In this document: positions 25,126-33,949 of the stretch, piece after piece
Layout: each line of letters opens with the position of its first letter
Numbering within the stretch: position 1 is the stretch's first letter
Assembly: GCA_965248775.1 (NCBI GenBank)
Contig: OZ252150.1
Coordinates: 248,001 to 312,000 of the forward strand
DNA length: 64,000 bases
Origin: JBHHUI01 sp965248775
Lineage (GTDB): Bacteria > Chloroflexota > Anaerolineae > Anaerolineales > JBHHUI01
Reading direction: 5' to 3'
The notes under the pieces: model-generated
The model's input: only the letters and a program-made list of their open reading frames with translations
Database searches by the model: none
What the model was told of the DNA's origin: nothing
Translations under genes and position numbers: made by a program

Positions 25126-26655
25126 CTACGATTTCTGCAGCGGAACGATTTCAAATACTGTAAATGATCTGTGTCCATCGCGATCATTCGTCGTGAGCTG
25201 CACCCGTGTGTCATAGCCCGCAGCTGCGATAGCGGTTTCGACCTCGGAGAAAGATTCCCATCCTGGTGAAACGATATAACGCCGGCTGCTCTCGCCGTGG
25301 GCAATGAGATCCGTTGCAAGTGCTGCCGGCCCCGGCATCCAGGCGACATAGAGTGGGCCATCGAATAAATAGAAGGATAGCTCCCAACTCAGCCAATAGT
25401 CATATAGAACAGCACCTTCTTCCAATTCGTTCAAAAATGTCGTCACCTTTTCAATCCCATCATAGGCGCCGTGATCGCCTCCAATTGGATAGCGGGAATT
25501 GCTGGCGCGTAATCCAGGCAAGAGAAGCAAAATGATGAGTCCAGATGAAAGGAGTGTGTATTCATTCTGGTAACGATGCCGAAGCAGTTGGCGCTTCGGC
25601 GAAGAATAGTTTGCTGATATAAATGAACTCGTTGTCCAGATTGTCCGTGCGAGAAGTAAAGCGAGTACGGGCACGAGTGCCACCAAATAACGGTCCCATA
25701 AGTTGAACGCAAATAATAAGTAAATTGCCAGATACCACCAGACAAACCCGATCAGCACGAGGTCGGTGGCCTGTCGATCATTAATCTTTCTGCGACGGAT
25801 CGCACGAATTGCCAGCCCGAAACAACCAAACAGTAAGGCAAAGTTAACGATTGTCGAGCCGGTGCTGTAATGCGTGAGCCGGACGATCTCTCCAAAGCGG
25901 GTTCGAAGCTCGGCTGCGCGGATCAACCGGCGCGGATTGTTATCAACGTACCCCTGCGTCCAGAATCCGATCTCCGCATCGCGCAGCACATCCCAGAAGA
26001 AGATCAGCCCCACGCACAAGGCCACCGGAATTAGCCAGCCGATCAGTCGCCTGAATATTTCACGCAGCGTGGACTTACTTTTGGAACTCCAAAATTCGAG
26101 CAATCCAATCGCTAGAATGAGCGGTAGGAAAAAGAGGGCCGTCTGTTTGCTGGCGAATGCGAGGCCGAACAGCAACCCCGAGAGTCCCCATCTATCTCGG
26201 GCGGCAGCCCACAGACTCGCAAGCAGAAAAGCAGTCAGCAATGAATCCGTGAAGACTGTCACCGAGAACAGGATCGCCAACGGTGAGAGGGCAAGAATAA
26301 ATGCAGTCAGTGCACCTGCGCGGCGCCCGTACAGGCTGCGCCCAAGCTGAAATAGGAGTGCAACAGCAATGATTCCAGCCGCCAGAGAAGGCAGCCGGGC
26401 TGCGAATTCTGCGGCCATAGCATTCTCGCGCGGCGAAGGTGCCATAAGCGCAATGCTACCTGCAGCGAGATAGAATGGAAGCGGCGGTTTATCCACAATC
26501 ACTTCGTGGAGCCATGGGTCGCGCCCCGATGTAATTAGCAATGCAAAGTGGCCGTACCAGGCCTCGTCCGGATGCAATCGATTCTGAGTGAGTGGGGCGC
26601 TGCGCAACGCGAAGGCGAGCAACAGAATTATGAGCGGGGGGGCAAATGATTTCAT
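25126..26655 (-). CDS. GT39/ArnT-like membrane glycosyltransferase
   Basis: A polytopic protein of about 509 residues resembling dolichyl/undecaprenyl-phosphate-mannose-type transferases. After the first helix comes NRLHPDEAWYGHFA, holding the acidic DE pair expected at the catalytic site of GT-C enzymes, then IVDKPPLPFYLAAGSIAL and 10-11 further helices, with a soluble C-terminal part. Donor and acceptor are unknown. Several starts are in frame: GTG 26685, ATG 26667 and ATG 26655. The last was chosen because a TATAAT (26671-26666) overlaps the earlier ATG. It heads the pair with the YfhO-like gene. Confidence 0.8.
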   Translation of the reverse strand: MKSFAPPLIILLLAFALRSAPLTQNRLHPDEAWYGHFALLITSGRDPWLHEVIVDKPPLPFYLAAGSIALMAPSPRENAMAAEFAARLPSLAAGIIAVALLFQLGRSLYGRRAGALTAFILALSPLAILFSVTVFTDSLLTAFLLASLWAAARDRWGLSGLLFGLAFASKQTALFFLPLILAIGLLEFWSSKSKSTLREIFRRLIGWLIPVALCVGLIFFWDVLRDAEIGFWTQGYVDNNPRRLIRAAELRTRFGEIVRLTHYSTGSTIVNFALLFGCFGLAIRAIRRRKINDRQATDLVLIGFVWWYLAIYLLFAFNLWDRYLVALVPVLALLLARTIWTTSSFISANYSSPKRQLLRHRYQNEYTLLSSGLIILLLLPGLRASNSRYPIGGDHGAYDGIEKVTTFLNELEEGAVLYDYWLSWELSFYLFDGPLYVAWMPGPAALATDLIAHGESSRRYIVSPGWESFSEVETAIAAAGYDTRVQLTTNDRDGHRSFTVFEIVPLQKS

Positions 26656-26676
26656 TCGCTGCGGCATTATAGCTGA

Positions 26677-26705
26677 TTGTCCCACCCGAACCGCTATGCT
26701 ATATT
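26677..26705 (+). promoter_or_regulatory. Probable promoter of the class V aminotransferase gene
   Basis: TTGTCC (26677-26682), a 17 bp spacer and TATATT (26700-26705) with TGC before it (extended -10). Transcription would start near 26712, downstream of the upstream in-frame ATG codons, which supports the GTG start at 26768. A TATAAT for the divergent gene lies on the opposite strand at 26671-26666, so two promoters overlap in about 40 bp. Confidence 0.5.
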
Positions 26706-26767
26706 ACGGCACAAATCGGTGTTTCCCGTACTTACGGAAATCTTGCAGTAATAAGGCAAATCCCTCA

Positions 26768-27943
26768 GTGGCAGTTGTCGAACCACAAATTCGCATAATA
26801 CAACCGAAATACGATCTTGAAGCCTTGCGCGCACAATTTCCAATTACGGAGCGTTGGGCTTATTTCAATCACGCTGGAATCTCGCCCATGGCGAATCCCG
26901 TATATCAAGCCCAGGAGAAGATGCTCTCCGATTTGCGCGAACATGGCTCCGCACTTTTTGAGACCGATTTATATACCAATCTACACAAGCAGCTCGTCAG
27001 CCGTATTGGAACGCTGATCAATGCTAACCCGGATGAGATCGCTCTGGTGCAGAACTCCGGCACTGGGATGAGCATCATTGCCGGGGGTGTGCAATTAAAT
27101 ACGGGCGCGAACATTATCATCTGCGATAAAGAATACCCGACCAATGTCTATCCCTGGATGCACCTTGCAGATCGCATCGACGGCGAATTACGCATTGTGC
27201 CACCGGATAACGGCGGCCTGACCTTACGCCGACTCCAAGAGCATGCGGATGAGAAAACGGCCCTTGTAGCCGTAAGCTCAGTGGAATTCCTCACCGGCCA
27301 TCGTGCAGACTTGAAGGCACTTGGGGAATATTGTCATGCGAAAAAAATTTTATTCGTCGTTGATGGCATTCAGTCGCTCGGGCACGTTCCCATTGATGTC
27401 AAAGACATGCAGATCGACTTCCTCGCTACGGGCGGAATGAAATCGCTGCTCGGTCCTCCTGGGATTGGATTTTTGTACATCCGGCGTGAGCTTTTGGATA
27501 CGCTTTCCCCGGTGTTGGTTGGCGGCGAGAGTATGATTGAACATCGCGATTGGACGAATTATCATTGGGAACTACGCCCGGAAGCCGGACGCTACGAAAT
27601 GGGGACTCCAAATGTGGTTGGTGAAGCCGGCTTGAATGCTTCACTCGGCATGCTTCTCGATATTGGGATTGAAAATATAGACGCCTGGACTACGCAGCTC
27701 GCCGATCGACTGATGGATGATCTCGACCGGCGCGGCTACGAGATTCTGACCCCGCGCGAATCCGAGCAGCATGCCCATATCGTAACCTGGTCGCCGGCAG
27801 ACACGCAGGCAGCCTTCGAATTGCTGAATGAGAATCAAGTCAAGACTGCACCCCGCGAGGGGTACTTGCGCGCTGCCCTGCATTGCTATAATTCTGATAT
27901 AGAGATTATGCGTATTGGAGAAACCTTGGGAGATCACGGATGA
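26768..27943 (+). CDS. Class V aminotransferase-fold PLP enzyme
   Basis: A PLP-dependent enzyme of about 391 residues in the cysteine desulfurase / isopenicillin N epimerase-like group. YFNHAGISPM opens the fold, NSGTGMSIIAGG binds cofactor phosphate, FVVDGIQSLGHVPIDV supplies the Asp and Gln contacting the ring, and FLATGGMKSLLGPPGIGFLY carries the Schiff-base lysine. A mobile-loop cysteine like that of IscS/SufS is not apparent, so a desulfurase role is doubtful; kynureninase-like or selenocysteine lyase-like reactions remain open. GTG 26768 fits family length and the promoter; frames extend upstream to 26588. Its stop overlaps the ATPase start by ATGA. Confidence 0.82.
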   Translation: MAVVEPQIRIIQPKYDLEALRAQFPITERWAYFNHAGISPMANPVYQAQEKMLSDLREHGSALFETDLYTNLHKQLVSRIGTLINANPDEIALVQNSGTGMSIIAGGVQLNTGANIIICDKEYPTNVYPWMHLADRIDGELRIVPPDNGGLTLRRLQEHADEKTALVAVSSVEFLTGHRADLKALGEYCHAKKILFVVDGIQSLGHVPIDVKDMQIDFLATGGMKSLLGPPGIGFLYIRRELLDTLSPVLVGGESMIEHRDWTNYHWELRPEAGRYEMGTPNVVGEAGLNASLGMLLDIGIENIDAWTTQLADRLMDDLDRRGYEILTPRESEQHAHIVTWSPADTQAAFELLNENQVKTAPREGYLRAALHCYNSDIEIMRIGETLGDHG

Positions 27944-29325
27944 CACGGCCAACCATCCGAACCGGCCGCCGGCGAATTGTCGGTACTTCCTCAGTTGGGG
28001 ATGGACGATCTGGGACAGGTTCGGTGGGCAGACAAAGTTCTGCTTTTACGCCTGCCACAATAGGAAATATTGAAGACACGGGTTTGGACGCACTCTGGTT
28101 ACAGGACCATGCTCTCAAACTGCTCTATTTTGGCGGCGCCCTGACAGGTTTTCGGATTGCCGAGCGGATGGCGCTGCCTTATGTGGGTATTGTCGACATC
28201 ATTCTGGAAACCATAAAACGCGAGAAATTAGTGGAGGTCAAAGGCGCCGGTGGTTTTGGTGAAGGTGCCTATCAGTACGCGATCACAGGGGCAGGCATTC
28301 TCCGTGCGCGTGAGGCTCTCGATCGTAGCCAATATGCCGGTGCTGCGCCGGTTCCCATCGCTGTTTATAACGAAGCAATTCGGAAACAGGGGATGGCGCG
28401 TCCAACAGTTACCGAAAACATTATGCGCCGAGCTCTCTCCAGTCTGGTGCTCTCCAATGAAACGTTCAATCGCATTGGACCGGCTGTGAATTCTGGAACG
28501 TCCATGTTCATGTATGGGCCGCCCGGGAACGGCAAAACCACCATCGCAACCGCCATCGGCAAGTCGATCTTGTCTGACACGATGTACATTCCATATGCGG
28601 TCGACATTGATGGGCAAGTGGTCAAACTCTATGACTCCGTGAATCATGAGCTGGCTGATTCGATGGATGATACTTCGCCCTCAACTGGAACTTTAAAACC
28701 CGGCCCGAAGGTGGACCCGCGCTGGCTTCATATTAAACGACCATTCATCATGGTCGGTGGTGAACTTACTCTGGAAGGCCTCGATCTGGTCTATGACGAT
28801 GGGAATAAATATTACGAAGCGCCGTATCAGGTAAAGGCCAATGGCGGAATTTTCATGATCGACGATTTCGGGCGCCAGCAAGTCCGTCCGCGTGATCTCC
28901 TCAACCGTTGGATTGTGCCGCTGGAGAGTCGCATTGATTATCTAACGCTGCACACCGGGCGTAAAATCGACGTTCCATTTGATGTTTTGGTCATCTTTTC
29001 CACAAACCTTGATCCCAAGGACCTTGTGGACGAAGCATTCCTCCGTCGTTTGCGGCATAAAATTCCTGTTCTCGATCCATCCTTCGATGACTATCGCGAA
29101 ATCTTTAAACGCGTCGCCAAAGCCAAAGGTGTGCGCTTCTCCGATAAAAGTTTGGCCTACCTTTTGCAGGAGTATTACATCAAACCCAATCGCAAGTTGC
29201 GCGCCTCTCAGCCGCGCGATCTGTGTGATCAGATTTTGGACCTCGCGCGCTATAGGAATGTAGCTCCAGAAATGAGTGTCGAGTTGCTCAAACGGGCAGC
29301 AGAGGCTTATTTCGTAGATTTGTGA
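27940..29325 (+). CDS. AAA ATPase with N-terminal winged-helix-like domain
   Basis: A 461-residue P-loop ATPase. Residues 1-35 are basic, Gly/Ser/Arg-rich and probably disordered. Residues 48-135 look like a winged helix (LPYVGIVDIILETIKREKL, then YAITGAGILRAREAL). Walker A is GPPGNGKT at 193-200, Walker B is GGIFMIDDFG near 297-306, and FSTNLDPKDLVDEAFLRRLRHKI holds sensor 1 and an arginine-finger region. The C-terminal lid has sensor-2-like arginines (PRDLCDQILDLARY). I do not know the function. The ATGA overlap with the aminotransferase points to coupled translation and perhaps a shared process. Confidence 0.75.
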   Translation: MTRPTIRTGRRRIVGTSSVGDGRSGTGSVGRQSSAFTPATIGNIEDTGLDALWLQDHALKLLYFGGALTGFRIAERMALPYVGIVDIILETIKREKLVEVKGAGGFGEGAYQYAITGAGILRAREALDRSQYAGAAPVPIAVYNEAIRKQGMARPTVTENIMRRALSSLVLSNETFNRIGPAVNSGTSMFMYGPPGNGKTTIATAIGKSILSDTMYIPYAVDIDGQVVKLYDSVNHELADSMDDTSPSTGTLKPGPKVDPRWLHIKRPFIMVGGELTLEGLDLVYDDGNKYYEAPYQVKANGGIFMIDDFGRQQVRPRDLLNRWIVPLESRIDYLTLHTGRKIDVPFDVLVIFSTNLDPKDLVDEAFLRRLRHKIPVLDPSFDDYREIFKRVAKAKGVRFSDKSLAYLLQEYYIKPNRKLRASQPRDLCDQILDLARYRNVAPEMSVELLKRAAEAYFVDL

Positions 29326-29410
29326 GCGTCTGCGTCCTCAACAAAAGGATGGATTATATATCCCGGTACGCTGGCATATTGTGAGATACGTGCCAGGCAC
29401 CTGATTAAGA

Positions 29411-30235
29411 ATGCCAACCGCCGACGATTACACAATTGACGAGTTAGTTTCGGTTTGCATTTCGCGCCAGATCGTGGATGCTGAGGTTGTCGCTCAGGGA
29501 ATTGCGACACCGCTTGTGGTCGCCGGCTACCTGCTGGCGAAGTGTACCCACGCGCCGAATGTGATGATTGCCTCCGCCATTGGGCAGGGGATCGCGCGCG
29601 ATTGGGCACCCCTCGGCGTGTCTCGCATTGAAGAACTCTGGCTCGATAAAGCAATGATGCAAATGGGCTTCGTTCGTGTGGCCGCTGATGTGCTCCCTAC
29701 GATGAACATCAAAGAATTTTTCCGCCCGGGTCAGATGGACGCCGCCGGAAATTTCAATAACGTGGCTCTGGGAAAAAATTTACAACAGCCCCGTTTGCGG
29801 CTGCCGGGTGTTGGCGGCATCCCGGATGTCACGGTTTATTCAGACGAAGTCTATTTGTACGTTCCCCGGCATTCGCGCGTAACATTCGTGGCCGAGTTGG
29901 ACTGGCGTTCGGGGCTAGGCCATTCGCCTACACGGCGCTATGGCGCTGGCCCGCATTATCTTGTCACTGATCTCGGTCAGTTTGATTTCGCAGACGGCCG
30001 TATGCGGCTCACCAGCCTGCATCCGGGAGTACCGATCAAAAAAGTGCAGACTAAAACGGGCTTTCCATTGGAGGTTTCTCTAGACATTCAGGAAACGAAT
30101 CCTCCGACACGAGAAGAAATCCGTCTGCTACGGGAAGAGATCGATCCCCTCGGAGTCCGCCGACTTGAGATGCTCGGTGGGAGTGCGCGTCGCAAAGCAT
30201 TGCGAGAAATCCTTTCGCGCGAAGGCGTACTCTAG
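29411..30235 (+). CDS. CoA-transferase beta-subunit-like protein
   Basis: A 274-residue protein of the glutaconate CoA-transferase subunit B type: YTIDELVSVCISRQIVDAEV, LAKCTHAPNVMIA, GQMDAAGNFNNVALG, LRLPGVGGIPDVTVY and the closing LTSLHPGVPIKKVQTKTGF are all present. Family members pair with an alpha subunit to move CoA between carboxylic acids, but no alpha gene lies nearby. The motif where catalytic Glu is expected (an EAG-like step after HAPN) reads IASAIGQG, with no Glu. It may be non-catalytic, or an accessory to the acyl-CoA ligase downstream. Confidence 0.75.
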   Translation: MPTADDYTIDELVSVCISRQIVDAEVVAQGIATPLVVAGYLLAKCTHAPNVMIASAIGQGIARDWAPLGVSRIEELWLDKAMMQMGFVRVAADVLPTMNIKEFFRPGQMDAAGNFNNVALGKNLQQPRLRLPGVGGIPDVTVYSDEVYLYVPRHSRVTFVAELDWRSGLGHSPTRRYGAGPHYLVTDLGQFDFADGRMRLTSLHPGVPIKKVQTKTGFPLEVSLDIQETNPPTREEIRLLREEIDPLGVRRLEMLGGSARRKALREILSREGVL

Positions 30236-30264
30236 CCGTAAGTTTTAACCTTCATCATTGCTAT

Positions 30265-30297
30265 AAAGCGGACATGCACTATACTTGTGTCTGCTTT
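30265..30297 (+). terminator. Hairpin between the CoA-transferase-like and ligase genes
   Basis: AAAGCGGACA (30265-30274) pairs with TGTCTGCTTT (30288-30297) with one G-T wobble; the loop is 13 nt. The T-rich right arm (TGCTTTAGTTC) makes it a possible weak terminator or an mRNA hairpin upstream of the ligase. Confidence 0.4.
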
Positions 30298-30341
30298 AGT
30301 TCACCCACATTTCATTTCTGATCAATCTAGGAGGCGCGTCG

Positions 30342-32093
30342 ATGTCCATTTATCTTGAAAGGCCGTGGACGAAATTTTACGACGAGAATGTACCGGCTTC
30401 ACTGGCGCCTTATCCGAACAAGGCGCTCCATCAGCAACTCGAGGCTATTGCCAAGAAGTTTCCACGAAACATCGCAACGATCACGTCCAATCATTTGCCT
30501 GTTGTTGGGCGGGTCGGCGCGCAGCTCACCTGGAAGGAGATCGATGAGGCAGCTTCGCGCATGGCTGCTGGTCTGGCCGCGCTCGGTTTGGAGAAAGGCG
30601 ATGTTGTTGGCCTGCTCATGCCAAATTGTGTGCAATTCATCATTGCGTTTTATGGGATTCTCAAAGCCGGAGGTATTGTCTCCGCGGCGAATCCAACATA
30701 TCCGCCCGAGAAACTCGCATATCAGATCAATGACTCACGCGCTAAGTTCCTAATCTCGTGGACTCGTGGGTATGAGGCTTTTAAGAGCGTGCAGGAAAAG
30801 ACTGCCGTCGAGAAAATCATCGTTACCAATATCAAGGAATATTTTCCTGGATTGGGAAAGTTTCTCTTTACCCTGGCAAAAGAAGCCAAAACCGGCGATC
30901 GGCTGAATGAGATTTCGGTAGATGATATCTGGTTCCAGGAATTGTTACTCGAACATTCGCCGGAGGATCAGCCCAATGTAGATATCGATCCTCAGAAGGA
31001 CATCGCTCTCTATCAATACACGGGTGGTACAACGGGTGTCTCAAAGGGTGCCATGGCGACGCATGCGGCCATCGTCTCCAATACTTATACGTTGCAGAAT
31101 TGGCTCCCCACCGCGGATTTATCCTCCGAGCGGATCGTGGGCGCGATACCGTTCTTCCATGTGTATGGCATGGTGGCGGTAGTGGCATATGCAGCCAGTT
31201 CGGGAGCTTCCATCGTTATTGTGCCAAATGCACGGGACATTGCTGATCTGTTGGGTGTAATTGACACCTACAATCCTTCCATCTTTTTTGGGGTTCCCGC
31301 GCTTTACAACGCGATCAATTTTAACCCAGCCATCCGAGATAACAAGATAGACCTCTTATCTCTGCAGCGTTGCTTTAGCGGTTCGGCGCCACTCGCGCCT
31401 GACACAAAACAACGTTTCGAAGAGTTGGCAGGAGTAACCATTGTGGAAGCCTTTGGCATGAGCGAGATGCCTACCGGCTCGCACGGCAACCCGCTTGGAC
31501 GCCCCGGTAAAGCACAGTCCGTTGGAACACCATTTCCAGACGTGGACTGCAAGATCGTAAGCCTCGATGATGGCGTAACGGAATTAGCCCTCGGCGAGCC
31601 CGGCGAGTTGATCATGCGCGGCCCCAATACGATGACCGGCTATCTGAACATGCCCACCGAAACCAGTAACACACTCCGTGATCTGAATGATGATGGTGCT
31701 CCTTGGCTCTACACCGGCGACATCGCCTACATGGATGAGGAAGGTTATTTCTTCATCGTCGATCGCAAAAAAGATATGGCACTGATCGGTGGCTTCAATG
31801 TTTATCCGAACGCCATTGAGAAGGTTATTTCTGACCATCCGGCTGTACAGGAGGTCGGAGTGACAGCCGTGCCCCATCCCGAGAAGGAGGGTCAGGAAGC
31901 TCTGCTTGCGTGTATTGTGCTCGAAAATGGTGCTACGTTAACTGCCGAAGAGCTGATCGAATTCCAGGGCAATATGCTGGCACAGTACGAAATAGCGCGC
32001 CGCATTCTCTTCGTGGACGAGCTGCCGAAGACAGCCATTGGCAAGGTGCTCCGGCGCGAACTTGCGAAACTGATGGAGCAGGCCGAAGGATAG
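30342..32093 (+). CDS. Long-chain acyl-CoA ligase (FadD-like)
   Basis: A 583-residue adenylate-forming ligase that activates carboxylic acids to CoA thioesters. The AMP-binding P-loop YTGGTTGVSKGAM, VEAFGMSEMPTGSHGNP (A5), PWLYTGDIAYMDEEGYFFIVDRKKD (A7/A8) and the C-terminal catalytic lysine in ELPKTAIGKVLRREL are all intact. Its closest type is fatty-acid (FadD) ligases rather than acetyl-CoA synthetase. GGAGG precedes the ATG. It ends in a strong terminator and forms a small unit with the CoA-transferase-like gene. Confidence 0.93.
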   Translation: MSIYLERPWTKFYDENVPASLAPYPNKALHQQLEAIAKKFPRNIATITSNHLPVVGRVGAQLTWKEIDEAASRMAAGLAALGLEKGDVVGLLMPNCVQFIIAFYGILKAGGIVSAANPTYPPEKLAYQINDSRAKFLISWTRGYEAFKSVQEKTAVEKIIVTNIKEYFPGLGKFLFTLAKEAKTGDRLNEISVDDIWFQELLLEHSPEDQPNVDIDPQKDIALYQYTGGTTGVSKGAMATHAAIVSNTYTLQNWLPTADLSSERIVGAIPFFHVYGMVAVVAYAASSGASIVIVPNARDIADLLGVIDTYNPSIFFGVPALYNAINFNPAIRDNKIDLLSLQRCFSGSAPLAPDTKQRFEELAGVTIVEAFGMSEMPTGSHGNPLGRPGKAQSVGTPFPDVDCKIVSLDDGVTELALGEPGELIMRGPNTMTGYLNMPTETSNTLRDLNDDGAPWLYTGDIAYMDEEGYFFIVDRKKDMALIGGFNVYPNAIEKVISDHPAVQEVGVTAVPHPEKEGQEALLACIVLENGATLTAEELIEFQGNMLAQYEIARRILFVDELPKTAIGKVLRRELAKLMEQAEG

Positions 32094-32118
32094 TCTGCTC
32101 CAAATACTCTTACGAATC

Positions 32119-32147
32119 AAAGCCTGTTCCATTGGAGCAGGCTTTTT
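32119..32147 (+). terminator. Rho-independent terminator after the acyl-CoA ligase
   Basis: AAAGCCTGTTCC (32119-32130), loop ATT, GGAGCAGGCTTT (32134-32145) with one wobble pair, then TTC. A 12 bp stem with a T-run of five makes it a strong intrinsic terminator. Confidence 0.88.
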
Positions 32148-32205
32148 CATTTTAGGCGTGAGGCGACTTACTGACGAAATCGGATTGCTCACTTACGCTG
32201 CGTAA

Positions 32206-33386
32206 ATGATAAAAAAGTATTGGCTGCTTGTAGGTCTGTTTCTTGCTGCCTGTGGGACAGCACAAACGGAAGCCACAAAATCGGTGAGAAGTGGGACTGA
32301 CATTCCCCCAACGAAGGCTAGTTTGAATGACAGGCTCGTCGTGTTGCCAGATGATGTACCCATGTTGGATGCCTCCAAACACAGTGTGCCCTTGGAAGAG
32401 GTGTACTTCGACACGTTTCAAGCTATCAACCGTGCAGTTCCTCTGACAGAAGCAAATTCCGAACTGATTGAAAGCCTGCGGGACGCCATACCCCCGATCC
32501 ACGAACCGATTTATGAACAAGGTCGGGATGCCACCTGGCTGCGAGATTCAGATATGGTTTTGGGATATGCCGTTAATGGTGGGGCTTGGGCTTATCCACT
32601 TCGGATTCTGAACTTCCATGAGATCGTGAACGATCATCTCGAGGGAGAGCCGGTGCTTATCTCTTACTGTCCATTGTGCTACAGCGGCGTGGTCTACAAT
32701 CGGGCGCTTGGAGAACAGGTGTTGACTTTCGGCAACACGAGCGCCCTCTACGAATCCGACATGGTGATGCTGGATTACAACACCGGCAGTTACTGGTGGC
32801 AGGTGACCGGGCGGGCGATAGTTGGGCCGCTTACGGATGAGAGGCTGTCTTGCCGAGCTTGACAACTACTTGGGGGGATTGGCGTTTGCTCTACCCTGAA
32901 AGTCTTGTACTCTCGCAAGAAACAGGCTTTGACCGTAATTACAGCCGCGATCCATTCCTGGGAATCGCGGACTCCATTAACCGAGGAAACTTCGCCCTCC
33001 CCGTGAGTGCGGCTACTTTAGATGAGCGTCTTTTGCCCGGCGCGCGGGTGTTGGTCGTCCGCGTCGAAGAAGAAATTCGCGCTTACTCTGTTGAATCTCT
33101 GAGCAATGGTGTGTTTTCGGATTCGCTGGGTGGACAGGAAATCGTCGTGTTCGTCCAGAACGGTGCAGGTGCTGCCTACATGCCGCGTATTGGAGGGAAA
33201 AGTCTTAGTTTTGTTGCTGTCGATAATGGCTTTCAGGATGAACACTCCGGCACAATGTGGGATTTTGCTGGCCGGGCTATCGAAGGCGACCTGGCGGGAT
33301 CGCAGTTAGAGAGGCTCCCTTCCAAAACTACGTTCTGGTTTGCCATCGTGGCAGCGGAGCCAGAGATCACCATTCACTCGGAATAA
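32206..33386 (+). pseudogene. DUF3179 lipoprotein gene with a frameshift
   Basis: Two overlapping frames together make one DUF3179 protein of about 390 residues. The first (32206-32862) has a lipoprotein signal, KKYWLLVGLFLAACGT with Cys as lipidation site, and the family core LGYAVNGGAWAYPLRILN, ISYCPLCYSGVVYNR and TGSYWWQVTGRAIVGPLT. It then runs into a stop after ERLSCRA. The other frame continues from about 32850 as LPSLTTTWGDWR, ESLVLSQETGF and later YSVESLSNGV. One base is missing or extra near 32845-32850. Whether this is decay or an assembly error cannot be told. The DUF3179 function is unknown. Confidence 0.8.
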
Positions 33387-33589
33387 CCTTCAGACGGCAC
33401 CCACAAGGATAGCGATTGCACACTCCGCTTCGCTGAGGCTCTCTCAGACTCGGCGAGCCTTCCCGGCTGCCTCTGAAAGTAGGCCACCCCCAGAGCATTT
33501 CCAAGTCAATTCGATGTTCGAATCTGTCTATTCTATGAATTTAGATGGAGTTCTTTACGGCGCAGGCATTCTGACCGTATAATCAAAAT
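33387..33589. other. Short non-coding gap
   Basis: No gene found. CCGCTTCGCTGAGGCTCTC at about 33425 recalls the reverse complement of the dispersed GAGCGAAGCGAAG repeat, but it is too degraded to call. Confidence 0.3.
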
Positions 33590-33949
33590 ATGCAGCGTAT
33601 CACCGATCAACGTGTGCGCCAACTTCCCCATCCCAACCGGGAGATGATCTGCCCGACCTGTATGGAACTGACAGATCATCGCGTGGTGGAAGAGGTGCAG
33701 CAGAAGACCATTTTCGGCATCCCAATCCGCTCTGGCGCACGCCAGGCTGTCTTCGTCTGCACACAGTGTAGCGAACTGCACAGTGTATCTTGGCACGAAT
33801 ATATTGTCGGTCAGGGGCCGGTGGCGCCAGCGGAGGACGATCTGAAACCGCCACGTGTGCCACGTCTAGTAATTGTTGGGGCGTTGATCCTAATTGCAAT
33901 CCTGGCGGCCACCTTCTTTGTACCTGTCATCCTAATACTGTCCCGCTGA
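33590..33949 (+). CDS. Small zinc-ribbon membrane protein
   Basis: A 119-residue protein with a cysteine pair MICPTCMELTDHR (about residues 20-32) and a second pair VFVCTQCSELH (about 51-61), forming a probable zinc ribbon, then a linker and one C-terminal membrane helix (about 92-115, VIVGALILIAILAATFFVPV). I do not recognise a named family. Its stop codon overlaps the start of the following DHH-CBS-nucleotidyltransferase gene (TGATG), so the two are translationally coupled. Confidence 0.7.
   Translation: MQRITDQRVRQLPHPNREMICPTCMELTDHRVVEEVQQKTIFGIPIRSGARQAVFVCTQCSELHSVSWHEYIVGQGPVAPAEDDLKPPRVPRLVIVGALILIAILAATFFVPVILILSR

Noticed and set aside
26588..26767. N-terminal extension of the class V aminotransferase
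   Set aside because: The extra codons lie over the divergent gene and the promoter; the family fold starts after the GTG at 26768.
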